64,000 nt of DNA from CAVQKZ01 sp963837325 (GTDB taxonomy: Bacteria; Actinomycetota; Actinomycetes; Mycobacteriales; Jatrophihabitantaceae). The first letter of the stretch is position 1. Each line of letters begins with the position of its first letter. The notes under the pieces were generated by a model. The model did not search any database. It saw only the letters and a program-made list of their open reading frames with translations, and was not told where the DNA came from. This document shows, in pieces, positions 8,140-17,139 of the stretch. The stretch covers positions 1,116,001 through 1,180,000 of the forward strand of contig CAWIMV010000001.1 in assembly GCA_963837325.1 (NCBI GenBank). The letters are read 5' to 3'. Both the position numbers and the translations under genes were made by a program.

Positions 8140-9018
8140 TCAATTGCCGATGAGATGGACCCGAGCTTCAGCCAGACCGCGCTCGTTGTCCTCCGCCATG
8201 GCGAGCCCGGTGTCATCGCCTGCTACCAGCCGGCGAGCGAAGTAGTCGGCCTGCACGGCCCAGCGAAATCGCAGCATCGAGGCGAGCCCCTTGTCGATCT
8301 CGCCCGGCCGGACCGGCCCTCGCAGCCGGTAAGCAGCGATGAGCGGCTGTGCCCGGGTCATGCCGCCGACGAACATCACGGCCGAGGCAAGGTCGTACAG
8401 CAGCGGACCCCAGAGCGCCGACGACCAGTCGATCAGGCCGCACGTCCCACTTTGCCGGGACCAGCGAAATGCCGACGGCGCCGGATCACCGTGCAGCAAT
8501 CCACGCGAGACGACTTGGGCCGCCGCCGCGTTGAACCAGGTGATCGCCGCCCGCACGGTGGGCCGCAACCAGTCGGTCATCCCCAAATGCGGCGCGTCCG
8601 GATCCAACCAGTCGAAGCGGGGCGCACTCGTCGTCGGGGCGCCGGTGAGGCTCGCGTGCACAGCAGCCAACGTCGAGCCGATGATCGTTTGATCGTGCGG
8701 CGACGTCCCCAGCGGCGTTCCGTCGACCCACTCCAGCACAGCCAGCCAATCCCGTCCGACCAGGACGGCCGAGCGGCGGTTGCGGGCCGGGAGCGGCGCG
8801 CCCGCTGGGATACCCGCGGCTTGAACGAGCGTCGCGGTGTCCAGCCCGGCGCGCAGCGAGCGCAGGCCGGACGGCGGCACGAGTTTGGCCACCCACCTGG
8901 CGTCGCCGCTGCGGAATGCCCAGGTGTGCGAGTTCAACCCACCGGTCAACGCTTCGATGTCGCGTGGCTCGAGGTCCCAATGGTTGCGCAGGGTGCTGTC
9001 CAGTTCGGCGATCTGCAC
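8140..9018 (-). CDS. Aminoglycoside phosphotransferase-fold protein
   Basis: A 292-residue protein with the APH/choline kinase fold. Visible are GGLNSHTWAF (nucleotide loop), ARWVAKLVPPS (ATP-binding Lys), LLHGDPAPSAFRW (catalytic loop) and CGLIDWSSALWGPLLYDLAS (metal-binding Asp). The catalytic loop keeps HGD, but the usual Asn (HGDxxxxN) is Ser/Ala, so activity or metal use may differ. The substrate is unknown; nothing nearby suggests antibiotic resistance. The GTG at 9018 is preferred: the frame stays open to 9318, but that would run deep into the divergent gmk gene and lose family-like sequence. A CATACT hexamer 6 nt before this GTG suggests a leaderless mRNA from the very short 33-bp divergent region. 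Confidence 0.8.
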   Translation of the reverse strand: MQIAELDSTLRNHWDLEPRDIEALTGGLNSHTWAFRSGDARWVAKLVPPSGLRSLRAGLDTATLVQAAGIPAGAPLPARNRRSAVLVGRDWLAVLEWVDGTPLGTSPHDQTIIGSTLAAVHASLTGAPTTSAPRFDWLDPDAPHLGMTDWLRPTVRAAITWFNAAAAQVVSRGLLHGDPAPSAFRWSRQSGTCGLIDWSSALWGPLLYDLASAVMFVGGMTRAQPLIAAYRLRGPVRPGEIDKGLASMLRFRWAVQADYFARRLVAGDDTGLAMAEDNERGLAEARVHLIGN

Positions 9019-9051
9019 TGCAGCAGTATGGGCCCGCGATAGGTTCGCGCT
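9019..9051. promoter_or_regulatory. 33-bp divergent promoter region, phosphotransferase / gmk
   Basis: Only 33 bp separate two divergent start codons. On the plus strand TAGGTT (9040-9045) lies 6 nt before the gmk ATG. On the minus strand CATACT (9025-9030) lies 6 nt before the GTG of the phosphotransferase. Neither gene has a Shine-Dalgarno sequence there, so both mRNAs are probably leaderless. The -35 region of each would lie in or next to the other gene. Confidence 0.5.
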
Positions 9052-9612
9052 ATGCCGAGTCGCCTGAGCGTCCTGTCCGGGCCGTCGGGGGTCGGCAAGG
9101 GCACCGTGGTCGCCGCGGTCCGCAGGTCGGCTCCGCACATCTGGGTGTCGGTGTCCTGTACAACGCGCGCGCCCCGGCCCGGCGAGCGCGACGGGGTGGA
9201 ATACCGCTTCGTCAGCCGCGAGGAGTTCGCCCGAATGGTGCAGGCCGGCGAACTGCTCGAGCACGCCGAATTCGCCGGGAACCTCTACGGGACCCCGCGC
9301 CAGCCGGTGCTCGATCACTTGGCGACGGGTACGCCGGCGCTGCTGGAAATCGAACTGCAGGGAGCGCGCCAGGTCCGGGCGGCAATGCCAGAGGCGTATC
9401 TCGTCTTCCTCGCCCCGCCATCGTGGGACGAGTTGGAGCGCCGCCTGGCGGGGCGGGGCACCGAATCCAGCGCTGTTGTTCGCGAGCGTCTGGAACGGGC
9501 GAAGCTGGAGATGGCGGCCGAGCGTGAGTTCGACGATGTCGTCGTGAACGACGATGTCGGCCGCGCGGCCGGCGAGTTGGTAGGATTGATCGAGGCCGTC
9601 TGCTCGAAGTAG
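9052..9612 (+). CDS. gmk: Guanylate kinase
   Basis: Gmk phosphorylates GMP (and dGMP) with ATP to GDP. The protein has 186 residues, a normal length. Near the N-terminus LSGPSGVGKGTVVAAV is the P-loop. GMP-binding residues follow in SCTTRAPRPGERDGVEYRFV (Arg, Tyr and Ser contacts) and GELLEHAEFAGNLYGTP. LEIELQGARQVR precedes the lid arginines. rpoZ follows on the same strand after 47 bp, the usual actinobacterial pair. The usual upstream neighbour mihF is missing. The start at the first ATG leaves about six residues before the P-loop strand, as in homologues; the absence of a Shine-Dalgarno and the TAGGTT hexamer 6 nt upstream suggest leaderless translation. Confidence 0.96.
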   Translation: MPSRLSVLSGPSGVGKGTVVAAVRRSAPHIWVSVSCTTRAPRPGERDGVEYRFVSREEFARMVQAGELLEHAEFAGNLYGTPRQPVLDHLATGTPALLEIELQGARQVRAAMPEAYLVFLAPPSWDELERRLAGRGTESSAVVRERLERAKLEMAAEREFDDVVVNDDVGRAAGELVGLIEAVCSK

Positions 9613-9659
9613 CGGCGTTTACCTCGCTCAGCCAACTCAATCGACAAGAGAGCCGACCT

Positions 9660-9923
9660 GTGTCCGGAATGCTGTCCGCCCCTGAGGGGATCACCAACCC
9701 GCCGATCGACGAACTGCTCGAGCGCACCCAGTCGAAGTACGCGCTGGTGATCATCGCGGCCAAGCGGGCTCGTCAGATCAACGCTTACTACAGCCAGCTC
9801 GGCGAAGGCCTGCTTGAGTACGTGGGCCCGCTGGTCGAGACCGCGCCGCAGGAGAAGCCGTTGTCCATCGCGCTGCGCGAGATCAACACCGACCTCATCG
9901 AGTTCAAGCCCTCCGACGGCTGA
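9660..9923 (+). CDS. rpoZ: DNA-directed RNA polymerase omega subunit
   Basis: The omega subunit helps fold and hold the beta-prime subunit of RNA polymerase. The 87-residue protein shows the family pattern: ITNPPIDELLERTQSKYALVI near the start, AAKRARQIN (the conserved omega helix), LGEGLLEYVGPLV and a final KPLSIALREINTDLIEF typical of actinobacterial forms. The GTG start follows a weak purine stretch (AAGAGAG). It is co-directional with gmk, 47 bp downstream, and probably transcribed with it. A repeat-rich 225-bp gap separates it from coaBC. Confidence 0.96.
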   Translation: MSGMLSAPEGITNPPIDELLERTQSKYALVIIAAKRARQINAYYSQLGEGLLEYVGPLVETAPQEKPLSIALREINTDLIEFKPSDG

Positions 9924-9957
9924 TTCATTTCCGCGCTGGCGCGAATCTCGGTTCCCA

Positions 9958-9985
9958 CCGCTCGCTGGCGCTCGGGTGGATCCCG
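9958..9985 (-). repeat. 28-bp dispersed repeat, copy A
   Basis: Read on the minus strand, this segment matches 21861-21888 at 27 of 28 positions and includes CCGAGCGCCAGCGAGCGG. Here it lies in the gap between rpoZ and coaBC, 35 bp after the rpoZ stop, with no ORF around it. At the other site it sits inside a small ORF. Short GC-rich repeats of this kind are scattered through many actinobacterial genomes; the function is unknown. Confidence 0.7.
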
Positions 9986-10024
9986 ATCTCCGCAACGCGC
10001 CTCCGGCGCGTGAGCGCGGCTCTT

Positions 10025-10056
10025 GCGCTGGGGGTCCCCCGCTTGCGGGGGAGCGC
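10025..10056 (+). terminator. Strong hairpin between rpoZ and coaBC, possible terminator
   Basis: Nested inverted repeats: outer GCGCT/AGCGC and inner CCCCCG/CGGGGG around a CTTG loop. There is no T tract, as is common in high-GC actinobacteria. It lies about 100 nt after rpoZ and before coaBC, so it may end the gmk-rpoZ transcript. The rest of the 225-bp gap (9924-10148) holds the repeat at 9958-9985 and, presumably, the coaBC promoter (a TACGGT hexamer near 10113). Confidence 0.5.
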
Positions 10057-10148
10057 ATCGCGTTTCGCCACAGTTATGGACGTCAAGTGGTCCTGTCCCG
10101 ACGATCATGGCGCTACGGTTACCTTCCCATCGGTGAGAGGTTGCCACG

Positions 10149-11357
10149 GTGAGCCGGGTTGTGCTGGGAGTCTCGGGCGGGATTGCTGCCTATAAGGCGG
10201 CGGACCTGCTGCGCAAGCTGGTCGAGGCCGGGCACGACGTCACGGTTGTGCCGACCGCGGCCGCGCTCAAGTTCGTGGGTGCTCCGACATGGGCCGCGCT
10301 GTCGCACCATCCGGTGGCCACGGATGTTTGGAGCGACGCCGAAGAGGTGCGGCATGTCCAGGTCGGTCGCGGCGCCGACCTGGTCGTGGTCGCGCCTGCC
10401 ACCGCCGACCTGTTGGCCCGGGCCGCACACGGCCTGGCCGACGACCTGCTGACCAACACACTGCTCACCGCCCGTTGCCCGGTGCTGTTCGTTCCCGCGA
10501 TGCACACGGAGATGTGGGAGCACCCGGCTACCGTCGAGAACGTCGCAACCTTGCGGCGACGGGGCGCGGTCGTGCTCGAGCCCGCGACCGGCCGGCTGAC
10601 CGGCGCCGATACCGGCAAGGGTCGGCTGCCCGAACCGGCCGAGATCGCCCCGCTTGCCGAATTGCTGTTGCACCGGCCGGACGCGCTGCCGTTCGATCTC
10701 GCCGGCACGCACGTCGTCATCAGCGCGGGCGGTACCCGCGAACCGCTCGACCCCGTGCGCTACCTCGGCAATTCCTCGTCCGGCCGGCAGGGCTACGCGC
10801 TGGCCTCCGTCGCCGCCGCTCGCGGTGCCCGGGTCACCCTGGTGGCGGCCAATGTCGAGTTGCCCGACCCATCCGGCGTCGACGTGGTCCGCGTCGTGAA
10901 CACCGCCGAACTGCGTGACGCCGTGCACAAGGCGGCGCAGGACGCCGACGTCGTGGTCATGGCCGCCGCCGTGGCCGACTTCCATCCGTTGGCCCCCGCG
11001 CGCCACAAGATCAAGAAGTCCGACGCCGGCCCGGACCCCATCGTCCTCGCCGACAACCCGGATGTGCTGGCCGAACTCGTGGCCGCCCGCCGCCCGGGCC
11101 AGGTGCTGGTCGGGTTCGCGGCCGAGACCGGCGACGGCACCGGCACCGTCCTCGAGCACGGCCGGGCCAAGCTGGCCCGCAAACGGTGTGACCTGCTCGT
11201 CGTGAACGCGGTCGGCCGGGGCCGGGCGTTCGGCCAGGCCGACAACGCGGCCGTTATCCTGGACTTCGACGGCACCGAGCGCGAAGTCCCGTTCGGGCCC
11301 AAGGTGCAGGTCGCAGCCGAGATCTGGGACGCTGTGCACGCGCATTTGCACCGTTAG
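10149..11357 (+). CDS. coaBC: Bifunctional phosphopantothenoylcysteine decarboxylase / synthetase
   Basis: CoaBC joins cysteine to 4'-phosphopantothenate (CoaB, CTP-dependent) and then decarboxylates the product (CoaC, FMN-dependent), two steps of coenzyme A synthesis. The 402-residue fusion starts with the CoaC flavoprotein domain: VLGVSGGIAAYKAADLLRKL, the catalytic His in SHHPVATDVW, the FMN site VVVAPATADLLARAAHGLAD, and PAMHTEMWEHPA. From about residue 190 the CoaB domain begins with VVISAGGTREPLDPVRYLGN; AAAVADFHP and the lysines of KIKKS contribute to the CTP site. The GTG start has GAGAGG 8 nt upstream. Its place next to rpoZ and before metK and priA is the usual actinobacterial order. 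Confidence 0.96.
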   Translation: MSRVVLGVSGGIAAYKAADLLRKLVEAGHDVTVVPTAAALKFVGAPTWAALSHHPVATDVWSDAEEVRHVQVGRGADLVVVAPATADLLARAAHGLADDLLTNTLLTARCPVLFVPAMHTEMWEHPATVENVATLRRRGAVVLEPATGRLTGADTGKGRLPEPAEIAPLAELLLHRPDALPFDLAGTHVVISAGGTREPLDPVRYLGNSSSGRQGYALASVAAARGARVTLVAANVELPDPSGVDVVRVVNTAELRDAVHKAAQDADVVVMAAAVADFHPLAPARHKIKKSDAGPDPIVLADNPDVLAELVAARRPGQVLVGFAAETGDGTGTVLEHGRAKLARKRCDLLVVNAVGRGRAFGQADNAAVILDFDGTEREVPFGPKVQVAAEIWDAVHAHLHR

Positions 11358-11423
11358 TCAGCGGCTGGCCGAGGCCCGCCGTAGACTCTCCCGGAATCTG
11401 TCGAATCTAGCTTCGGAGCGCTT

Positions 11424-12620
<1,197 letters not shown>

Positions 12621-12627
12621 TCCTCGT

Positions 12628-12679
12628 CTTGGCCCCTCAGCCGGGCGACCCGCCGCGGGCGGACCGTTTCGGGGCCAAG
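12628..12679 (+). repeat. Palindromic intergenic repeat, copy 3 (hairpin family)
   Basis: Arms CTTGGCCCC (12628-12636) and GGGGCCAAG (12671-12679) enclose AGCCGGGCGACCCGCCGC, identical to the inner block of copy 1. It starts 7 nt after the metK stop in metK orientation and ends 34 bp before priA. As with copies 1 and 2, it could act in 3'-end formation or mRNA stability. Confidence 0.8.
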
Positions 12680-12713
12680 TGAATCGTCGCCGTCTGCTGG
12701 TAGACGTGGAAGC

Positions 12714-14693
12714 GTGAGCACGCGCCGCACCGCCACGCCGCGGGCTACGCGCGAGCCCGCGGCGCTCGATCCGGTGGCCCGGTTGATGGTCGACGTGCCG
12801 CTGGCCCACCTGGACCGGCCGTTCGACTATTTGGTGCCGGAGGCGCTGGCCGCAGACGTCAGGCCGGGCTCGCGGGTCCGGGTGCGCTTCTCCGGACGGC
12901 TCGTCGACGCTTACGTACTGGAGCGACGCGCGGTCAGTGACCACGAGGGCAAGCTGGCGTTCCTCGAGCGGGCCGTCGGCGGCGAACCAGTCCTCACCGT
13001 CGAAACGACGGCGTTGTTCCGAGCGGTGGCCGACCGCTGGGCCGGCAACTTCGTCGACGTGCTGCGGCTGGGTGTCCCGTCGCGGCACGCCGCGACGGAG
13101 ACGGCCCCGCGCAAACCCGCACCGCGGCCGACGCCTCCGCCGCACACCGGCTTCGACGGCTATCGGGCCGGCCCGGCGTTCCTGTCGGCCGTGGCGAACG
13201 GGCGGGCGGCCCGAGCGGTGTGGTCGGCCCGGCCGGGGGAGCCGTGGCCGGACCGGCTGGCCGACGCGATCCACGTCGCGCTCGCCGCCGGGCGCGGCGC
13301 GATCGCGGTCGTCCCGGACGCTCGCGACCTCGCTCGGCTCGATGCCGCACTGACCGCAGCGATCGGTGCCGGATGCCACGTCGCGCTCTCGGCCGACCTG
13401 GGCCCGGCCGAGCGGTACCGGCGCTGGCTCGCGGTCCGCCGCGGGGCCGTGCGGGCGGTGATCGGGGTCAGGGCCGCCGCCTACGCGCCGGTCGCCGACC
13501 TGGGCCTGCTCGCCATCTGGGACGACGGCGACGACCTCTACGACGAGCCGCGCGCGCCCTACGCACACGCCCGCGACGTCCTTGTGCTGCGCTCTTCGCT
13601 GACTGGGGCCGCACTGCTCGTAGGTGGGTACGCGCGCACGGCCGAGGCCCAACTGCTGGTCGAGTCCGGCTGGGCGCACGAGATCGCAGCCGACCGGCCG
13701 GCGGTCCGCGCAGCGGCACCGCGGGTGGTGGCAACCGGCGACGACGCCGAGTTGGCCCGTGATCCGGCCGCGGCGGCGGCGCGGCTGCCGAGCCTGGCCT
13801 GGCGCAGCACGCACGACGCGCTCGCCGCCGGGCACCCGGTCCTGGTGCAGGTTCCGCGGCGCGGCTACGTGCCGGCGCTGGCCTGCGTGCGCGACCGCAC
13901 GCCGGCGCGCTGCCCGGTGTGTTCGGGGCCGCTGGCGGCCGCGTCCGAGCACGCGATCGCAACCTGCCGGTGGTGCGGCCGCCCCGCCGGCGACTGGACG
14001 TGCCCGACCTGCGGAGGCCGGCGGATGCGGGCCGTCGTCGTCGGAGCGGGCCGAACCGCCGAAGAACTCGGCCGGGCCTTCCCGGGTTTTCCGGTGCGCA
14101 CGAGCGGCGGAGAGCGGGTACTCGCATCGGTCGGCCCCGAACCCGCGCTGGTCATCGCCACCCCCGGCGCCGAGCCCGTCGCCGACGGTGGTTACGGCGC
14201 GGCGTTGCTGCTCGACGGCTGGGCACTGTTGTCCCGAGCTGACCTGCGTGCAGCCGAGGAGACCCTGCGGCGGTGGATGAATGCCGCGGCACTGGTCCGG
14301 GCTGACGGTCCGGTCGTCGTAGGGGCCGACGCGGGCATCGCCGCCGTGCAGGCGCTGGTGCGCTGGGATCCGGCCGGCTTCGCGGCCCGCGAACTCGCCG
14401 AGCGGGGTGAGCTCGGGTTCCCGCCCGCGACCCGCATGGCCTCGCTGACCGGCCCGCGCGCGGCCGTCGACGAACTGCTGACGGCGGCCCCGCTGCCGCC
14501 CGGCGCCGAGGTGGTCGGTCCGGTGCCGGTCGGCCCTGGTGCCGACGTCGATGCCGAGCGGAAGCTGGTCCGGGTGCCGCGAGCACTCGGATCGGAGTTG
14601 GCCACCGCGCTCAAGGTTGCGGCGGCGTCGCGGTCGGCCCGCAAGGCGGCCGACCCGATCAAGCTGGTGCTCGACCCACGCGAACTGTTCTGA
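12714..14693 (+). CDS. priA: PriA-like replication restart protein lacking helicase motifs
   Basis: The 659-residue protein has the PriA layout: an N-terminal DNA-binding domain (RLMVDVPLAHLDRPFDYLVP, GSRVRVRFSGR), a degenerate helicase core, and a zinc-binding insertion with CPVCSGPL, CRWCGRP and CPTCGG. The Walker A stretch expected near residues 175-185 (GxTGSGKT) is absent, ARPGEPWPDRL standing in its place. The DEAH-type Walker B is replaced by AIWDDGDDLYDEPRAPYAHARD. ATPase activity is therefore unlikely. Loss of helicase motifs is known in actinobacterial PriA homologues, where a role in primosome loading is assumed. A TAGACG hexamer lies 7 nt before the GTG. The stop codon directly abuts the stop of the convergent MFS gene (TGATCA). 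Confidence 0.92.
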   Translation: MSTRRTATPRATREPAALDPVARLMVDVPLAHLDRPFDYLVPEALAADVRPGSRVRVRFSGRLVDAYVLERRAVSDHEGKLAFLERAVGGEPVLTVETTALFRAVADRWAGNFVDVLRLGVPSRHAATETAPRKPAPRPTPPPHTGFDGYRAGPAFLSAVANGRAARAVWSARPGEPWPDRLADAIHVALAAGRGAIAVVPDARDLARLDAALTAAIGAGCHVALSADLGPAERYRRWLAVRRGAVRAVIGVRAAAYAPVADLGLLAIWDDGDDLYDEPRAPYAHARDVLVLRSSLTGAALLVGGYARTAEAQLLVESGWAHEIAADRPAVRAAAPRVVATGDDAELARDPAAAAARLPSLAWRSTHDALAAGHPVLVQVPRRGYVPALACVRDRTPARCPVCSGPLAAASEHAIATCRWCGRPAGDWTCPTCGGRRMRAVVVGAGRTAEELGRAFPGFPVRTSGGERVLASVGPEPALVIATPGAEPVADGGYGAALLLDGWALLSRADLRAAEETLRRWMNAAALVRADGPVVVGADAGIAAVQALVRWDPAGFAARELAERGELGFPPATRMASLTGPRAAVDELLTAAPLPPGAEVVGPVPVGPGADVDAERKLVRVPRALGSELATALKVAAASRSARKAADPIKLVLDPRELF

Positions 14694-16490
14694 TCAGTCC
14701 ACCGAGACGGCGTCGTCGTAGGCGGCTTCGGCCCCCAGCGCGGTGGGGGTTGCCAGCGCGGCGCCTTCGCGGGCCAGGTCCGCGCCGACCGAATCGTGGT
14801 GCTCGTCGTGGGCGTCGGCATGGACGTAGCGCTCGCCGCGCATCAGCGACGCGCCAGCGGCGATGAGCAGCATCACGATCGACGCGCCGAATGCGATCAG
14901 CAGCCCGTGCATGAACGGCTCGGAGATCACGTGCGGGAAGAACGACTTGCCGGTGAGCATCGAAACGTCCACGCCCGATCCCGGCCGCAACTGGGCCGGG
15001 TCGACCTGCTGCATCAGTGCCTTGATCGGGTTGTCGCCGAGGAACGCCGCGAACAGCGTTCCGACCGGCGGCGTCTGGGAAATGGTGTGGGCGGCGCCGG
15101 GGGAGACACCCGCGCCGGTCAGCCCGCTGTAGAGCGAAGCGGGCAGTCGGCTGGCCAGCCCCACCGCCATCAGGGTGAAGAACCCGCCCATCGACAGCAC
15201 CATGCCGGCATTCATGCCGGTCGCCCGCACCCCTGAAGCAGCACCGCGCTGCGAAGCCGGCACCGCGTTCATGATCGCGGCCGAGTTGGGCGCCGCCATC
15301 AGGCCCATCCCGATCCCGTTCAGGGCCAGGAGCACCGCGAACTGGACGTAGTTGAAGTCGGCCGGGACCAGGATCAGACCGCCGAACGTTGCCGCGGTCA
15401 GCACCAGCCCGCCGGTCGCGAACGCGCGCGCACCGAAGCGGTCGGACACCGCCCCCGATGCCGGTCCCGCGATCAGGAAGCCCAGTGTCAGCGGCAGCAT
15501 GTAAATGCCGGCCCACAGGGGTGTGCTGGCGTAGTCGTAGCCGTGCAGCGGCAGCCAGATGCCCTGCAACCAGATGATCAGCATGAACTGCAGTCCGCCC
15601 CGCGACATGGCGGCGAGCAGGTTGACAGTCTGGCCGGCGGCGAAGGCCCGGACCTTGAACAGTCGCAGGTTGATCATCGGGTCGGGCACCCGGTTCTCGA
15701 TGAAGCAGAACGCCACGAGGAGCGCGACGCCCGCGATCCCGCCCGCCAGCACCAGCGGTGACGTCCAGCCCATCGTGTGCCCACCGTGCGGTTGCAGCCC
15801 GTAGGTGATGGCCACCAACACGGCGATCAAGCCGATTCCGAAGCTCAGGTTGCCCCACCAGTCGACGATCACCCGCTTCGAGCGATCACGGGGCTTGTCC
15901 CGCAGCGTGCGATAGCCCATCCACGTTCCCCAGATGCCGACCGGCACGCTGACCCAGAACACCGCTCGCCAGTGCCACTCGGAGAGCAGGCCGCCGACGA
16001 TCAGGCCGATGAACGAACCAGCCAGCGCCGCGACCTGATTGACGCCCAGGGCGAATCCGCGTCGAGCGGGCGGGAACGCGTCGGTGATGATGGCCGTCGA
16101 GTTGGCCGTGAGCATCGCGCCGCCGACGCCCTGCACCACGCGCAGCCCGATGATCTCGAGTGCGCCGGCCGAACCGGTGTTGGGCACCAGCGCGCAGGCG
16201 GCGGATGCGACGGTGAAGATGAGAAAGCCGAGGTTGAACAGCCTCGCCCGCCCGTACTGGTCGCCGAGGCGCCCGAACGTCACGACCAGCACGGCGGTGA
16301 CCAGCAGGTAACCCATCAGCATCCACAGCAGGTACGAGATGTTCGCCGGGGCCAGTGGGTTCAGGCCGAGACCGTTGAAGATGGCCGGCAGCGAGATCAG
16401 CAGGATGGAGGAGTTGAGGGTCGCGGCCAGAATGCCGACCGTGGTGACGGAGAGCGCGACCCGGCGCTCGTGAGCTGCGGAGTGAGGCAC
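14694..16490 (-). CDS. MFS transporter, DHA2 (EmrB/QacA-type) family
   Basis: A 598-residue inner-membrane exporter with about 14 hydrophobic helices, the DHA2 drug:proton antiporter layout. Family signs are the first helix LAATLNSSILLISLPAIF, the loop GRLGDQYGRARLF (motif A), LRVVQGVGGAMLTAN (motif B) and GFALGVNQVAALAGSFIGLI (antiporter motif C region). A periplasmic loop lies between helices 13 and 14, and the C-terminal tail is acidic and His-rich (DAHDEHHDS). The GTG at 16490 is preferred to a TTG two codons earlier because AAAGG lies 6 nt before it. A 6-3-6 palindrome overlaps the presumed -10, so expression is likely repressor-controlled, but no regulator gene is adjacent. The substrate cannot be told. 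Confidence 0.88.
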   Translation of the reverse strand: MPHSAAHERRVALSVTTVGILAATLNSSILLISLPAIFNGLGLNPLAPANISYLLWMLMGYLLVTAVLVVTFGRLGDQYGRARLFNLGFLIFTVASAACALVPNTGSAGALEIIGLRVVQGVGGAMLTANSTAIITDAFPPARRGFALGVNQVAALAGSFIGLIVGGLLSEWHWRAVFWVSVPVGIWGTWMGYRTLRDKPRDRSKRVIVDWWGNLSFGIGLIAVLVAITYGLQPHGGHTMGWTSPLVLAGGIAGVALLVAFCFIENRVPDPMINLRLFKVRAFAAGQTVNLLAAMSRGGLQFMLIIWLQGIWLPLHGYDYASTPLWAGIYMLPLTLGFLIAGPASGAVSDRFGARAFATGGLVLTAATFGGLILVPADFNYVQFAVLLALNGIGMGLMAAPNSAAIMNAVPASQRGAASGVRATGMNAGMVLSMGGFFTLMAVGLASRLPASLYSGLTGAGVSPGAAHTISQTPPVGTLFAAFLGDNPIKALMQQVDPAQLRPGSGVDVSMLTGKSFFPHVISEPFMHGLLIAFGASIVMLLIAAGASLMRGERYVHADAHDEHHDSVGADLAREGAALATPTALGAEAAYDDAVSVD

Positions 16491-16506
16491 AGACAACCTT
16501 TCGTTC

Positions 16507-16521
16507 GTTAGCCATGCTAAC
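16507..16521. promoter_or_regulatory. Palindromic operator candidate upstream of the MFS gene
   Basis: GTTAGC CAT GCTAAC is a perfect 6-3-6 inverted repeat, 17 nt upstream of the MFS start codon. On the minus strand it contains TAGCAT, a plausible -10, so a bound repressor would block transcription. The AT-rich step stands out in otherwise GC-rich sequence. It lies 45 bp from def on the other side. Confidence 0.55.
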
Positions 16522-16553
16522 TAGTTTGCGATCGTACGCCCACCCCGGGTCCG

Positions 16554-16559
16554 TAAGCT
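16554..16559 (+). promoter_or_regulatory. Candidate -10 element of a leaderless promoter (def)
   Basis: TAAGCT ends 6 nt before the GTG of def and there is no Shine-Dalgarno, the same geometry as at gmk and rpe. Confidence 0.5.
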
Positions 16560-16565
16560 GTCGAC

Positions 16566-17114
16566 GTGACCGTTCAGCCAATCCGACTCTTCGGTGACCC
16601 GGTGCTGCGCACCCGCGCCGAGACCGTCACCGACTTCGACAAGGAACTGCGCACGCTCGTCGCCGACTTGGCCGAGACCATGCTGGCCGCGCCGGGCTCC
16701 GGGCTGGCCGCCCCGCAGATCGGCGTCGGCCTGCGGGTGTTCACCTACCACGTCGACGACTCCCAGTCCGGCCACCTGGTCAACCCGGTGCTGCACTTCC
16801 CGAGCGACGACGAACAAGACGGCCCGGAGGGCTGCCTATCCATCCCCGGGCTCACGTTCGACTGCCGGCGCCGCGCCCACGTCGTCGCACACGGGCAGAA
16901 CATGTTCGGCGAGGCGATCACGGTCGAGGGCACGGCGACGCTCGCCCGCGCAATCCAGCACGAGACCGATCACCTCGACGGTGTGCTGTTCGTGGAACGC
17001 CTCGATGCCGAGACCCGCAAGGCCGCGATGAAGGCGATTCGCGAGGCGGAGTGGTCCGGCCTCGGTGCGCCGACGATCAAGGTGAGTCCGCACCCGAGCC
17101 TCTCGTCCCGGTGA
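16566..17114 (+). CDS. def: Peptide deformylase
   Basis: Def removes the formyl group from nascent N-terminal methionine. All three signature motifs are present in the 182-residue protein: GSGLAAPQIG (motif 1), EGCLSIPG with the metal-binding Cys (motif 2), and QHETDHLDG with two metal-binding His and the catalytic Glu (motif 3). It is followed 25 bp later by fmt, which adds the formyl group to initiator tRNA, a common pairing. The GTG start is set by homology (the protein begins directly with VTVQPIRLFGDPVLR) and by the -10-like TAAGCT 6 nt upstream. Confidence 0.96.
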   Translation: MTVQPIRLFGDPVLRTRAETVTDFDKELRTLVADLAETMLAAPGSGLAAPQIGVGLRVFTYHVDDSQSGHLVNPVLHFPSDDEQDGPEGCLSIPGLTFDCRRRAHVVAHGQNMFGEAITVEGTATLARAIQHETDHLDGVLFVERLDAETRKAAMKAIREAEWSGLGAPTIKVSPHPSLSSR

Positions 17115-17139
17115 GCCCGGCCGGAACGGGGCGACGCCG

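Noticed and set aside
8140..9018. Aminoglycoside resistance gene
   Set aside because: Only the fold is shared; the catalytic loop is altered and the context is metabolic, so no drug substrate can be inferred.
11358..11423. SAM riboswitch before metK
   Set aside because: 66 nt is too short and no pseudoknot or kink-turn pattern is visible.
14694..16490. Antibiotic cluster around the MFS pump
   Set aside because: No biosynthetic or resistance genes nearby; the neighbours priA and def are housekeeping genes.
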